From JBBARC01 sp040400005 (GTDB lineage: Bacteria; Pseudomonadota; Alphaproteobacteria; Acetobacterales; Acetobacteraceae): a DNA stretch of 64,000 bases. Shown here one piece after another: positions 7,905 through 17,122 of this stretch. The first letter of the stretch is position 1. Each line of letters begins with the position of its first letter. The position numbers were made by a program, and so were the translations under genes. A model generated the notes under the pieces. The model made no database searches and was not told the origin of the DNA. It worked only from the letters and a program-made list of their open reading frames with translations. The DNA lies in the NCBI GenBank assembly GCA_040400005.1, contig JBBARC010000006.1, forward strand, positions 1 through 64,000. Reading direction: 5' to 3'.

Positions 7905-9865
7905 GCGATCGCCGCATCACGGACAGCCGCAATATCCACTGCGTCCAAGGCTGCGCGCACAATGGCCTTGGCATCTAAACCCACATCGGCGATTTGAGCC
8001 GCTGGGGACATGTGATCGACAAACCGATCCGGCAAAATCATCGGGCGGAATTTGAGGCCGCGATCAAGCAGCCCAGTCCACGCCAAATGCTGCACCACCT
8101 GGGCAGAAAACCCGCCAACAGCAGCCTCTTCCACGGTGATCAGCACATCGTGCTCGCGCGCCAAACGTTCAATCAACTGCGTGTCGATGGGCTTTGCAAA
8201 ACGCGCATCAGCAACCGTGGTGGAAATACCACGCGCGGTCAGCTCATCGGCGGCGCGCAACGCTTCAGCCAGGCGCGTGCCCAGCGACACAATGGCAACA
8301 CGGGTGCCTTCACGCAAAATACGGCCGCGGCCGATTTGCAAAATCTCGCCACGTGCCGGCAACGCAATGCCCAAACCTTCGCCGCGCGGGTAGCGCAACG
8401 CACTGGGCCGATCACCGATCGATGCGGCGGTTGCCACCATATGCATCAATTCGGCTTCATCAGCTGGCGCCATCATCACCATGCCAGGCAGGCAACCAAG
8501 GTAGGACACATCAAAACTACCGGCATGCGTCGCCCCATCGGCGCCGACCAATCCGGCGCGATCAATCGCAAACCGCACCGGCAAATGTTGCAAGGCGACA
8601 TCGTGCACGATTTGGTCGTAAGCGCGTTGCAAAAAGGTGGAGTAGATCGCGCAGAACGGGATCAGCCCATCAGCCGCCATGGCGGCAGCAAACGTCACCG
8701 CATGTTGCTCGGCAATGCCAACATCAAAAAACCGGTCGGGGAAGCGTTTGGCGAATTTATCAAGCCCGGTGCCCGAAGGCATGGCGGCCGTTATGGCGCA
8801 AATACGGCGATCGCGTTCGGCCACATCAATCAGGCTATCGGCAAACACTTTGGTATAGCTCGGCGGCCCGGCCGGCGCTTTTACCTGTTCGCCGGTCGCC
8901 ACGTTAAACTTTGTAACACCATGATATTTATCGGCCGATGCTTCGGCTGGCGCATAGCCATGGCCCTTGCGGGTAATCACATGCAGCAAAACCGGCCGGC
9001 CTTCATCCATTTCGCGCAAATTGCGCAGCACCGGCAGCAGCTGTTCCATATTGTGGCCGTCGATCGGGCCAACATAGTAAAACCCGAGTTCTTCAAACAG
9101 CGTGCCGCCGCCAGCCAACATGCCGCGGGCATATTCTTCCGCGCGCTTAGCTGTGCGTTCTAAGCCGGCCGGAAAATGCTTGGCCAATTTGCTACCAGCT
9201 TCGCGCAGATGCATAAATTTGCGTGAGCTGAACAGCCGGGTGAGGTAGGCGCTCATCGCGCCAACCGGCGGTGCGATCGACATTTCATTATCGTTGAGCA
9301 CCACAATCAGCCGGCTTTTGCGGGCGCCGGCGTTGTTCATCGCTTCGTACGCCATGCCGGCGCTCATCGCGCCATCGCCAATCACCGCGATCACGTGGCG
9401 ATCTTTGTGGCCATTCAGCTGGTTGGCAACAGCAAACCCCAAGCCTGAAGAAATAGACGTTGAAGAATGCGCCGCCCCAAACGGATCGTAGGCACTTTCC
9501 GCACGCCGGGTAAAACCGGACAACCCATTGGCCTGGCGCAGCGTGCGAATACGATCGCGCCGCCCGGTGAGAATTTTATGCGGATAGGCTTGGTGCCCAA
9601 CATCCCAGATCAATTTATCATCGGGCGTATCAAACACCGCGTGAATAGCAACGGTGAGTTCAATCACCCCGAGTGACGCACCCAAATGCCCGCCAGTAGT
9701 GGATACCGCGTGTATGGTTTCGGCACGCAGTTCATCGGCCACTTGGCGCAACTGCTCGTTGGAGAAATTGCGCATATCGGCGGGAAATTTCACCCGGTCC
9801 AGCAACGGTGTGCTCGGTGCCTGCGCACCGGTCGGGTTGGGGGGCACGATTGTGGGTTCGCTCAT
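7901..9865 (-). CDS. dxs: 1-deoxy-D-xylulose-5-phosphate synthase
   Basis: The 654-residue protein matches Dxs along its length. It has the thiamine-diphosphate motif GDGAMSAGMAYEAMNNAG, the N-terminal HLGASLGVIELT, the catalytic-core DVGIAEQHAVTFAAAMA and the C-terminal transketolase domain. It condenses pyruvate with glyceraldehyde 3-phosphate in the first step of the MEP isoprenoid pathway, in the cytoplasm. It starts 6 bases after the ispA stop and its stop overlaps the hpnM start, placing precursor supply directly in the hopanoid operon. Dxs is commonly rate-limiting, so co-transcription with hpn genes probably matches flux to hopanoid demand. The start at 9865 gives the usual N-terminal length. 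Confidence 0.97.
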   Translation of the reverse strand: MSEPTIVPPNPTGAQAPSTPLLDRVKFPADMRNFSNEQLRQVADELRAETIHAVSTTGGHLGASLGVIELTVAIHAVFDTPDDKLIWDVGHQAYPHKILTGRRDRIRTLRQANGLSGFTRRAESAYDPFGAAHSSTSISSGLGFAVANQLNGHKDRHVIAVIGDGAMSAGMAYEAMNNAGARKSRLIVVLNDNEMSIAPPVGAMSAYLTRLFSSRKFMHLREAGSKLAKHFPAGLERTAKRAEEYARGMLAGGGTLFEELGFYYVGPIDGHNMEQLLPVLRNLREMDEGRPVLLHVITRKGHGYAPAEASADKYHGVTKFNVATGEQVKAPAGPPSYTKVFADSLIDVAERDRRICAITAAMPSGTGLDKFAKRFPDRFFDVGIAEQHAVTFAAAMAADGLIPFCAIYSTFLQRAYDQIVHDVALQHLPVRFAIDRAGLVGADGATHAGSFDVSYLGCLPGMVMMAPADEAELMHMVATAASIGDRPSALRYPRGEGLGIALPARGEILQIGRGRILREGTRVAIVSLGTRLAEALRAADELTARGISTTVADARFAKPIDTQLIERLAREHDVLITVEEAAVGGFSAQVVQHLAWTGLLDRGLKFRPMILPDRFVDHMSPAAQIADVGLDAKAIVRAALDAVDIAAVRDAAIA

Positions 9866-9871
9866 CAGCTT

Positions 9872-10795
9872 TTAGCTCCTGCGGGCGATAACATAAACCG
9901 ACAGCTCGCGCAGCCGGTCGGCCTGTTCGCCGAACGTATCAAGGTGGCCTATGGCCTGTTTAGATAACATGGCAGCTTGGGCGGCAGCCCGCTCGATCCC
10001 CAGCAGCGACACCAGTGTTGCCTTGCCAGATGCCGCATCTTTGCCGGCGGTTTTGCCGATCTCATCCGATGTGCCCAGCGTATCCAGCAAATCATCGGCG
10101 ATTTGAAAGGCCGCCCCTATATCACGGCCGAAGGCTGCAATCTGGTGGCGCAAATGGGGTGCCGCCCTACCCAAAATCGCGCCGGCCTCGGCCGAATACT
10201 GAATAAGCCTGCCGGTCTTTAACGCCTGTAAACGGCCAACCGCCGGCAGATCCAGGGTTCTGCCCTCGGCTTCAATATCAATCATCTGCCCGCCCGCCAT
10301 GCCACGGGCACCGGCGGCCAGGCCCAAGGCCAGCACCAGCTCGCAGCGCGCTTCGGGGTCTGAATGGGTATCGGGCTCGGCGAGCACTTCAAAGGCGCGC
10401 GCTTGCAATGCGTCGCCGGCCAAAATGGCGGTGGCCTCGTCAAACGCCCGGTGCGTGCTGGGCCGGCCGCGGCGCATGTCATCGTTATCCATCGCCGGCA
10501 GATCATCGTGGATCAGCGAATAGGCGTGCAGCATTTCAACCGATGCCGCCACGCGGGCGGCGCACGTGGGGGCGACGCCAAACAGGCTTGCCACTTCCAT
10601 CACCAAAAACCCGCGCATGCGCTTGCCGCCGCCCAAACTTGCATAGCGCATGGCATCGATCAGGCGTTTTTCCATGCCATCGGTCGGCGGCATCAGCCGG
10701 TCGAGGGCGGCCTCCACCGCATCGGCGCGCGCCGCCATCGCCGATTTGAGCGCGTCGCTGATCTCGGCCGGGGGCGGGGTAAGGGTACTGCTCAT
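9872..10795 (-). CDS. ispA: Farnesyl/geranyl diphosphate synthase
   Basis: The product is a short-chain trans-prenyltransferase with the first aspartate-rich motif DDLPAMDNDDMRRG, the second motif in FQIADDLLDTLG, and the family segment SLGGGKRMRGFL. It makes farnesyl diphosphate, the precursor of squalene and so of hopanoids. Two starts are possible. The ATG at 10834 would overlap xseB by 23 bases and add 13 residues. The ATG at 10795 gives about 307 residues, close to the usual length, and lies just after the xseB stop; I prefer it. The order xseB-ispA-dxs is widely conserved in Proteobacteria. Confidence 0.93.
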   Translation of the reverse strand: MSSTLTPPPAEISDALKSAMAARADAVEAALDRLMPPTDGMEKRLIDAMRYASLGGGKRMRGFLVMEVASLFGVAPTCAARVAASVEMLHAYSLIHDDLPAMDNDDMRRGRPSTHRAFDEATAILAGDALQARAFEVLAEPDTHSDPEARCELVLALGLAAGARGMAGGQMIDIEAEGRTLDLPAVGRLQALKTGRLIQYSAEAGAILGRAAPHLRHQIAAFGRDIGAAFQIADDLLDTLGTSDEIGKTAGKDAASGKATLVSLLGIERAAAQAAMLSKQAIGHLDTFGEQADRLRELSVYVIARRS

Positions 10796-10811
10796 GCGCT
10801 CGCTAAATTGG

Positions 10812-11069
10812 TTAAGTGGTGGCGGGATCGACATTTTTTAAGGCAAGCCCGCCGTTTTCACCGGCAACAATGGCTTGCACCCGCGCATCGGCATCAGCCA
10901 GAAGGTTTTCGCAGTGGCGGCGTAGCTCGGTGCCGCGTTCGTAGGCGGTGATGGCGTCCTCAAGCTTTTGCTGCCCGCCTTCCAAGCCGCGCACGATACG
11001 CTCAAGCTGGGAAAGGGCATCTTCAAACGAGAGGGATTGCGTCGACTCGGACATCGAGTTGCGTTCCAT
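10812..11069 (-). CDS. xseB: Exodeoxyribonuclease VII small subunit
   Basis: The 85-residue helical protein has the XseB signature LSFEDALSQLERIVRGLEGG...LEDAITAYERGTELRRHCENLL. Several copies bind the XseA large subunit to form exonuclease VII, which degrades single-stranded DNA from both ends. It is first in the run xseB-ispA-dxs-hpn. An alternative start at 11054 (MSESTQ) would remove five residues and fits the family better. The upstream bases up to 11189 are the short spacer to the deacetylase gene. Confidence 0.92.
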   Translation of the reverse strand: MERNSMSESTQSLSFEDALSQLERIVRGLEGGQQKLEDAITAYERGTELRRHCENLLADADARVQAIVAGENGGLALKNVDPATT

Positions 11070-11189
11070 AAAGCGCGTCCCTTTACGCGGCTGGCGGCCG
11101 GCGCGAAAGACTTGACACGCGGTAAATCAGGGGAATGCGGCATAATCGCCGCGTATGTTTGGCTGCGCGCCTGTTACCAGATTGAAAAC

Positions 11190-12116
11190 TCACGCTTTTA
11201 GCAATTCGCGCAAATGGGCGGCAGTACAGTCTGCCAGGGCGTGCAAATTATACCCCCCTTCGAGCAGCGAGACGAGGCGGCCATCGCTGCACTGTGCTGC
11301 AATTTCAACCAGTTCTGCGGTGATCCAGGCGAAATCATCGGTGCCCAGGGTAAGTTGCGCCAGGGGGTCGGCCAAATGCGCATCGAAACCGGCCGAGATA
11401 ATCAACAGCTCAGGCGCAAAGGCGGCCAGCGCCGGCAGGCCAATATCTTGCCAGGCGGTGCGAAATTCAGCACTGCCCGCACCAGGGGCCAGCGGCATGT
11501 TCACAATATTGGCGGCCGCCCCGGTTTCGTGGGCAGCCCCGGTGCCGGGATAGCACGGCATTTGGTGGCTAGAGGCATAGAATAAATCGCCATTGCCCCA
11601 GAAAATCGCCTGGGTGCCGTTGCCGTGATGCACATCAAAATCCACCACCGCCACGCGGGTAAGGCCGTGGGCGGCGCGGGCATGGTGTGCGGCGATGGCG
11701 GCGTTGTTAAATAGGCAAAACCCCATGGCGCGCTCGGCTTCGGCATGGTGGCCGGGCGGGCGGGTGGCGACAAACGCCGATTGCGCATGAAAACCGGCGA
11801 CCAGATCCACGGCTGCCATGGCGCCCCCCGCCGCCAGCAAAGCCGCGCGCACGCTGCCGGGGGAAAGCACGGTGTCGGCATCCAGCACCGCGGCTTGGCC
11901 GGCGAGCGCCAAAATCTGATCGACATACGCTTTGCTGTGCGCTGCGTAGAGTGCTGCCCTCGGCGCCGGCGCACAGCTATGGCGATCAACACCAGCGAAA
12001 TCGCGGTGATCGAGGACAGCCAGAATTGCGCGCAGCCGGTCCGGGCTTTCCGCATGGCGGGCGCCGGGTTGGTGATCCAGGCAATCGGGGTGGGTGAGAA
12101 CGCTAAGCTTTTTCAT
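11190..12116 (-). CDS. Histone-deacetylase-family amidohydrolase
   Basis: The 308-residue protein shows the zinc-dependent arginase/deacetylase motifs: RPPGHHAEAERAMGFCLFNN carries the tandem active-site histidines, VDFDVHHGNGTQ carries Asp/His zinc ligands, and FDAHLADPL carries the later aspartate. Bacterial members act on acetylated polyamines or other small amides, or as AcuC-like lysine deacetylases. The sequence does not decide which. Its start overlaps the stop of tusA (ATGA at 12113-12116), so the two are coupled, although no functional link is known to me. It is transcribed in the same direction as xseB, with about 120 bp between. Confidence 0.88.
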   Translation of the reverse strand: MKKLSVLTHPDCLDHQPGARHAESPDRLRAILAVLDHRDFAGVDRHSCAPAPRAALYAAHSKAYVDQILALAGQAAVLDADTVLSPGSVRAALLAAGGAMAAVDLVAGFHAQSAFVATRPPGHHAEAERAMGFCLFNNAAIAAHHARAAHGLTRVAVVDFDVHHGNGTQAIFWGNGDLFYASSHQMPCYPGTGAAHETGAAANIVNMPLAPGAGSAEFRTAWQDIGLPALAAFAPELLIISAGFDAHLADPLAQLTLGTDDFAWITAELVEIAAQCSDGRLVSLLEGGYNLHALADCTAAHLRELLKA

Positions 12117-12385
12117 AAGCTGGGCGCGGGTGCCGCATCGGGCTCCACCTCCGGGCGGGCGGCGCGCGCGCGCACCACAAAGGTGAACACCCCGGCCTCC
12201 TCAGACGACGACAGCAGCGCATGCCCGGTTTCGCGGCAAAAAGCGGCGAAATCCGCAACCGACGCCCGATCGGTTGCCAGCACGCGCAGCTTATCACCAG
12301 GCGCCATACTGCGTAGCTGGCGATTGGCGCGCAGCACCGGCAGCGGGCAGGTCAGACCTTTAACATCGAGCAGGGTTTCAGCCAT
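12113..12385 (-). CDS. tusA: Sulfurtransferase TusA
   Basis: The 90-residue protein begins MAETLLDVKGLTCPLPVLRA, containing the CPxP motif whose cysteine carries persulfide sulfur in TusA/SirA proteins. The rest (SMAPGDKLRVLATDRASVADFAAFCRETGH) matches the family fold. It relays sulfur for tRNA thiolation and molybdenum-cofactor or other sulfur pathways in the cytoplasm. A longer frame reaches 12613, but the ATG at 12385 gives the canonical N-terminus. It overlaps the deacetylase gene downstream. The tRNA-hydroxylase gene trhO, also tRNA-related, is next upstream on the same strand, separated by a REP-like palindrome. Confidence 0.93.
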   Translation of the reverse strand: MAETLLDVKGLTCPLPVLRANRQLRSMAPGDKLRVLATDRASVADFAAFCRETGHALLSSSEEAGVFTFVVRARAARPEVEPDAAPAPSL

Positions 12386-12450
12386 GGCCGGAGTGATGCA
12401 AGCGGTGCGGGTGCTTGGCAAGGGGCGACGCCGCGGCGATACACCTGTGG

Positions 12451-12467
12451 GTGGGATTTTAGCCCAC
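12451..12467. repeat. Single REP-like palindrome
   Basis: GTGGGATTTTAGCCCAC is a diverged member of the REP family seen at 2.5, 4.0 and 41.4-41.9 kb, here between tusA and trhO. Confidence 0.6.
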
Positions 12468-12491
12468 CACGGCAAATCCGTCCCTGGATGG

Positions 12492-13520
12492 CTACGGCTC
12501 TCCGGTCTCGCGTGGGTGCGCCGCGTCCAGCACAGCCCCAACATGCGCATAGCCCCGTTCGGCCGCACGCGTTTCCTGAACCTGCCGCTCCCGATACCCG
12601 GCGCGTTGCTCATCGCGGCGTTCGGCGTGGCAGGCCAGGCAGCTCACGCCATCCTCAAAAAGCGGCGATAACCGGTCCACCGCGGTCACCGGGCGGCGGC
12701 AGGCGTAACACAAGCCATGCGTGCCCTGGGCCAGCCCGTGGCCCACCGCGACGCGCTGATCAAACACAAAACACTCGCCCTGCCACAGGCTTTCGGCTGG
12801 CGGGATGTCCTCCAGGTATTTTAAGATGCCGCCTTGCAAGTGATAAACTTGGTCGAGCCCTTGGGCGGCCAAAAAGCTGGTCGATTTTTCGCAGCGTATG
12901 CCGCCGGTGCAGAACATCGCGATTTTGGGCGGCGTGCCGTGGCCCAGCAGCCGCGCCCGCTCGGCGCGAAACCAGGCTGGGAAGTCACGAAAACTGCTGA
13001 TGCGCGGGTTGATGGCACCGGCAAAACTGCCCAAACCCACCTCGACATCGTTGCGCGTATCGATCACGATCGTGCCCGGATCGCGGATCAAAGCGTTCCA
13101 ATCCGCCGGCTGCACATACTGCCCGGCGCTGAGCCGCGGATCGATATCCGGCTGCCCCATGGTGACAATCTCGGGTTTTATCCGCACTTTCATCCGGTGA
13201 AACGGCGCTACCGCCGCGCGCGAAAACTTTATCTCGATAGCGGCGCAACCCGGCAGTGTTTTGATATGCGATAGCACCAGGCCGATTGCCGTGTCGGGTC
13301 CGGCGATGGTGCCATTTATCCCCTCACGGGCGAGAATAAGCGTGCCTTTAACGCCCTGCGTGCGGCATAGGTTTAGCAAACTCTCGCGCAGGCGCATGCA
13401 ATTGTCAAAGCGGGCAAATTGATAGAGTGCAGCTACACAGGCGGGAGAGTTTGCGGCGCCCCCTTCGTCAGGTGCGCCGGCGTCTTGCGAAATGTGATCT
13501 GGCAATGGCATTACCGACAC
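12492..13520 (-). CDS. trhO: tRNA uridine(34) hydroxylase TrhO (YceA-type rhodanese)
   Basis: The 342-residue protein has an N-terminal acylphosphatase-like domain (GVKGTLILAREGINGTIAGP), a rhodanese domain with the conserved catalytic loop CTGGIRCEKS, and a C-terminal cysteine-rich tail. This is the layout of TrhO. The enzyme hydroxylates the wobble uridine of certain tRNAs using oxygen, the first step toward 5-methoxy- or 5-carboxymethoxyuridine. The start at 13520 (MSVMPLPD) or at 13511 (MPLPD) cannot be separated by sequence. The C-terminal tail after the rhodanese domain includes HGLCYACRRPV and CLACHAERRDEQ, common in this family. Confidence 0.93.
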   Translation of the reverse strand: MSVMPLPDHISQDAGAPDEGGAANSPACVAALYQFARFDNCMRLRESLLNLCRTQGVKGTLILAREGINGTIAGPDTAIGLVLSHIKTLPGCAAIEIKFSRAAVAPFHRMKVRIKPEIVTMGQPDIDPRLSAGQYVQPADWNALIRDPGTIVIDTRNDVEVGLGSFAGAINPRISSFRDFPAWFRAERARLLGHGTPPKIAMFCTGGIRCEKSTSFLAAQGLDQVYHLQGGILKYLEDIPPAESLWQGECFVFDQRVAVGHGLAQGTHGLCYACRRPVTAVDRLSPLFEDGVSCLACHAERRDEQRAGYRERQVQETRAAERGYAHVGAVLDAAHPRETGEP

Positions 13521-13946
13521 TTAGCAGGGATGCGGGGCGCCGTCATGGTCAAGCCAAGCAAGCGCGCGCGGGGCGCCCACGTGCCCGGTCAACTAGCCTG
13601 GGTGAAACCCAGGTGCCAATGTCGCGCGCAGCAACCCGCCGGCGACGGCACGCCCGCCCCGGCGAGTGTCCCGATGGCCCGCCGAAATCGCCCAACCCCA
13701 GGCCGCCACGCGCTCGCGGCAACAGCCTGCCAGATGTCGTTCGATCGAGGTCACGCGCGTTGCTGCCGGTGGAAGCGCCGTCAGATTGGTATTACTGTAG
13801 GGCCCTAGAGGGCCGTAAGCGGCGCGCACAGGCAGGCTGGTCGCGGGTCAGGTTGAAAGTCTGCTGGCGGCGGGATCTGGCCGACAACAGAATGGCGGCT
13901 TTGTGTGGGCGCGAAGCGGAAAGCGGACATTTGTGTCGAGCAGCCG
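13521..13946. other. Gene-free spacer with one palindrome
   Basis: No frame here resembles a known protein; the overlapping open frames on both strands are arginine- and proline-rich shadows of GC-rich DNA. A palindrome CCTGGGT-GAA-ACCCAGG lies at 13597-13613. The adjoining broken GloVer gene suggests the stretch includes decayed coding DNA. Confidence 0.5.
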
Positions 13947-14434
13947 AACCTGTCGGCACAAACTTGTAAATAGTGCCGTTTTTCTCAATGCCCGCGTCCG
14001 AGGCGACGCCATAGAAGGCGCCATCGAGGTAGGTTAGGGTCGACGCCGGGTTGGCCCCGGCCTTCTTGCCGGCGAAATCATGCTGCGTGGTTTCTGCGCC
14101 GGTGATGGAATTGATACTGAAAATAGAGCCTAGATTTTTGGGTGATGTATAGCTTGCCAGCACTGGTAACAAACATTTGCCCGCGACAAGCGAGAGCGGT
14201 GCCAGCGGGTGGGCGCCGTCGGTGCCATGCCATTGGTAAAGCTATAGAGCGTGGTTTGCACCCCGGTTGTCGCATCAACCCGAAACACCGTGCCATAGGG
14301 TGCGCTGGTGGCTTTGCTGCCAGGGGTGGCGCCAAACAGGCTACCGTTTGCGGCGGGTGGCGTCGGCAGCACTGTCGTCTCACCGTAGAACGCCAATGGC
14401 CTTGTGGTTTCCCTACAAATTCTGCTAAAAACAC
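13947..14434 (-). pseudogene. Broken GloVer tandem-repeat protein
   Basis: Fragments of the choice-of-anchor GloVer repeat occur in three minus-strand frames in the right order. YGTVFRVDATTGVQTTLYSF is in the frame ending at 14130. FVTSAGKLYITQKS is in the frame of 14078-14434. LGSIFSINSITGAETTQHDF, FYGVASDAGIEKNGTIYKFV are in the frame of 13792-14172. Each repeat has the usual pattern of a GT(V/I)(F/Y) strand, a D/S-x-x-TG turn and a closing SF/DF. The frame changes near 14150-14230 mean the gene has been broken by at least two indels, and the C-terminal part degenerates into arginine-rich noise. The intact family forms beta-propeller-like extracellular proteins of unknown role. Confidence 0.72.
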
Positions 14435-14475
14435 ACGCTAATGTAGCTCCCTTCGTATTTCATTTTGAGCAGGTT

Positions 14476-16680
14476 ATGGCCGAACAGTATCAAAATGAAA
14501 TTCCCTTGATTGGACCGGCTAGCGGCTCGTTAGCCACTCATCCAAGTCCGTCGCCTTTGCTCGACAGGGCAAGCCTCGACTGGTTGCGCCTAGTTGTGGA
14601 CAGTATGAGTGAGGGCTTTGCCCTGTTATCGCCCGAGTTTACCATCCTGGACCTCAACCAGGAAGCGATTCGTATCGACGGGCGTCCGCGCCAGGATATC
14701 ATCGGCCGCGCGCATTGGACTGTCTATCCGGGCTCCGAGGATAGCGAGATCGGCAGGCTCTATAAAAAGGCAATGTCTGAGCGGGTGCCTGTTGCCCTCG
14801 AGCACCGTTACGAGTGGGCAGACGGCCGAGAGTCGTGGTTTGAGACACGAGCATACCCTGTGCCGAACGGCTGCCTTGCTATCTTCTATCGGGACGTCAC
14901 ACAGCGCCATCAGGCAAACCAGCGCCTACATGCCAGCGAACAGCGGTTCAAGGCGGCGGTGTCAGCGGTGGAAGGCGTCGTGTGGACCAATAACGCCGAT
15001 GGCGAAATGGTCGGCGAACAACCCGGATGGGCAGCGCTGACCGGGCAAAGCTTCGAACACTACCGCGGCTATGGCTGGTCGCGTGCCATACACCCTGAAG
15101 ATGCCCAACCAACCATCGACGCCTGGCAAGCGGCGGTGGTCAATTGCACCCCCTTTGCGTTTGAGCATCGTGTGCGGCGCCACGATGGGGTGTGGCGGCT
15201 ATGCGCAATCCGCGCCATCCCCGTGCTAGACGATTCCGGCCGTATCACCGAATGGGTCGGCGTTCACCGCGACATCACCGACGCCCGCGCCAACGAGTTG
15301 CGTTTACACCAGCTGGCCGAGGCCATCGACGAAGTTTTTTACGTGCGTGAGGTCGATGCCGGGAAAATATCCTATGTCAGCCCAGCCTACGAACGGCTAT
15401 GGGGCCGCCCGCGGCAAGAGCTTTACGACGACCCGAACAGCGCCATGGCCCTGCTACACCCCGATGACCGCGACATCGCCTTGCAAGCAGTGGCGCGGCG
15501 CGCGGCGGGCCACAACACCGATACTGAATACCGCTTGCAACGACCGGATGGCGTTGAGCTGATCATACACGATCGGGCGTTTGTCACCCGTGATCCGGTT
15601 ACCAATGCGCGCAGGATTGTCGGCCTCGCCACCGATATTACGCAGTATCGCCGCGCCCAGGATCGCCTTGCCCGCAATGCGGAGACGTTCACGCATCTGG
15701 TCGTTTCTAATCCATTCGGAATTTATGTGGTCGACGCCGATTTCAAGTTAGTTGAAATGAGCAAAGGCACCCAGGCAGTGTTTGCCGGCATCGACCAGGT
15801 TATCGGCCGCGATATCGCTGAAATATTGCACTTGATCTGGGCTGATCCGTTCGCCAGCGCGGTCATAGACCATTTTCGGCACACACTCGCCACCGGTGAG
15901 TCTTATGTCAGCCCAACAACAATAGAACAACGCGCTAATGTCGACAAAGTGGAAGCTTATGACTGGCGAATCGACCGAATTGTTTTGCCCGACGGCCGCT
16001 ACGGCGTGGTCTGTTATTTTTATGATTTGTCTGAGCGCAACGCCTATGAGGCGAAGCTGACCCAAGCACTGGCCGACAAAGAGCTGCTGACCCGCGAGAT
16101 TGACCACCGGGTCAAGAACAGCCTGGCCGTGGTTGCATCCCTTTTGTCGATGCAACGCAGGGCCTCGACCTCGCCCGAGACGCGGGCGGCACTCGACGAA
16201 GCCGCTGACCGTGTTATGGCGGTAGCGCGCGTCCACGAAACGCTGCACAAAAGCGACCGGCTCGGGATTATCGCCTTGGGCGAATATCTTGAAAATATCT
16301 GCCAAAATTTAAAAAATTCTGTCGATGAATCCGGTCCTACCATTGATTGCAGCATTGCCGATGTTGACGTGCCGGCCGAAGCAGCTATGCCCATCGCGTT
16401 GATCACCAACGAACTGGTGGCCAACGCCATTAAGCATGGCATTGCAGCGGGCGCGACCAATATTACTATCACGCTGACATGTTGTGAAAATTCGCTCACG
16501 CTGACGGTCACCGACAACGGCGCTGGCATGCCGCCGGCAAAAAGGAGTAACTCAGCAAGCCTTGGTCTTAAGTTGGTTCAGGCGTTGACACGGCAATTAA
16601 ACGCGCAACTCACGGTTCCAGCCGCTGGTATGCCGGCCATTTTTAGTGTTGAAATCCCCAATCTGTTGAATTCGCAATAG
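14476..16680 (+). CDS. Multi-PAS sensor histidine kinase, HisKA_2/HWE type
   Basis: The 734-residue soluble-looking protein has about four PAS/PAC units (roughly residues 25-135, 155-275, 285-400 and 410-530). A phosphoacceptor segment TREIDHRVKNSLAVVASLL follows near residue 540, then an ATPase domain with NELVANAIKHG near 645, DNGAGMP near 680 and GLKLVQAL near 697. The H-box with HRVKN marks the HisKA_2 branch, often linked to alphaproteobacterial general stress or light responses. No transmembrane segments are evident, so it should sense a cytoplasmic signal. No response regulator is adjacent. The start at 14476 (MAEQYQNE) is preferred to the GTG at 14404 because of GAGCAGG just upstream. 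Its base composition is less GC-biased than its neighbours. Confidence 0.9.
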   Translation: MAEQYQNEIPLIGPASGSLATHPSPSPLLDRASLDWLRLVVDSMSEGFALLSPEFTILDLNQEAIRIDGRPRQDIIGRAHWTVYPGSEDSEIGRLYKKAMSERVPVALEHRYEWADGRESWFETRAYPVPNGCLAIFYRDVTQRHQANQRLHASEQRFKAAVSAVEGVVWTNNADGEMVGEQPGWAALTGQSFEHYRGYGWSRAIHPEDAQPTIDAWQAAVVNCTPFAFEHRVRRHDGVWRLCAIRAIPVLDDSGRITEWVGVHRDITDARANELRLHQLAEAIDEVFYVREVDAGKISYVSPAYERLWGRPRQELYDDPNSAMALLHPDDRDIALQAVARRAAGHNTDTEYRLQRPDGVELIIHDRAFVTRDPVTNARRIVGLATDITQYRRAQDRLARNAETFTHLVVSNPFGIYVVDADFKLVEMSKGTQAVFAGIDQVIGRDIAEILHLIWADPFASAVIDHFRHTLATGESYVSPTTIEQRANVDKVEAYDWRIDRIVLPDGRYGVVCYFYDLSERNAYEAKLTQALADKELLTREIDHRVKNSLAVVASLLSMQRRASTSPETRAALDEAADRVMAVARVHETLHKSDRLGIIALGEYLENICQNLKNSVDESGPTIDCSIADVDVPAEAAMPIALITNELVANAIKHGIAAGATNITITLTCCENSLTLTVTDNGAGMPPAKRSNSASLGLKLVQALTRQLNAQLTVPAAGMPAIFSVEIPNLLNSQ

Positions 16681-17122
16681 AATCGTTTGCAGGCGAGGAA
16701 ACAATGCGCCGATTTAAGCGATCTTGTGGGCCCCGCGCCATCGGTGCAGCTGCCGCCCGGTCCCTGGCCGGCGTCTTTGGCACTGCCGCGCAATTTTGGA
16801 TCAACCTGCAAATCAACCACGAATTGTCCAACCATACAAAGAACCTAACAACCCCACTCGTTCAATCTCGCGAATGCAAAAGGCTTGAAATTCGTAGGAC
16901 GTTGTATCTCCGGCTTCGGGCACGGCCCGGCGGCGCGGGAACGACAACAACGGGCGCATAGGAGACACTAGCCGGTGAAGCGCACCGCGCGTGGGTGCCC
17001 CCGCCTTCGGCGCCAAATGGGCGCATTCCTGCCGCGCCAGCGCCATGGCTTGCGTTTGTCGCAACGAGAAACCCAAACTGTCCCGTTGCCGCTAGCACCG
17101 CAAACAAAGTAAGGATCGGCCC
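16681..17122. other. Gene-free spacer
   Basis: I see no convincing coding frame in the 440 bp between the kinase and the ROK kinase. The open frames at 16704-16961 (+) and 16813-17076 (-) are low-complexity and have no recognisable domain. No terminator stem with a T-run is obvious after the histidine kinase. Confidence 0.5.

Noticed and set aside
7994..9163. 389-residue plus-strand open frame
   Set aside because: It lies wholly opposite dxs, and its histidine/arginine-rich translation has no family resemblance.
13427..13969. 180-residue plus-strand open frame
   Set aside because: Arginine- and proline-rich, no domain, overlaps the trhO 5' end and the broken GloVer gene; typical of a shadow frame in GC-rich DNA.
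16704..16961. 85-residue plus-strand open frame after the histidine kinase
   Set aside because: No recognisable domain and unusual arginine-rich composition; treated as spacer.
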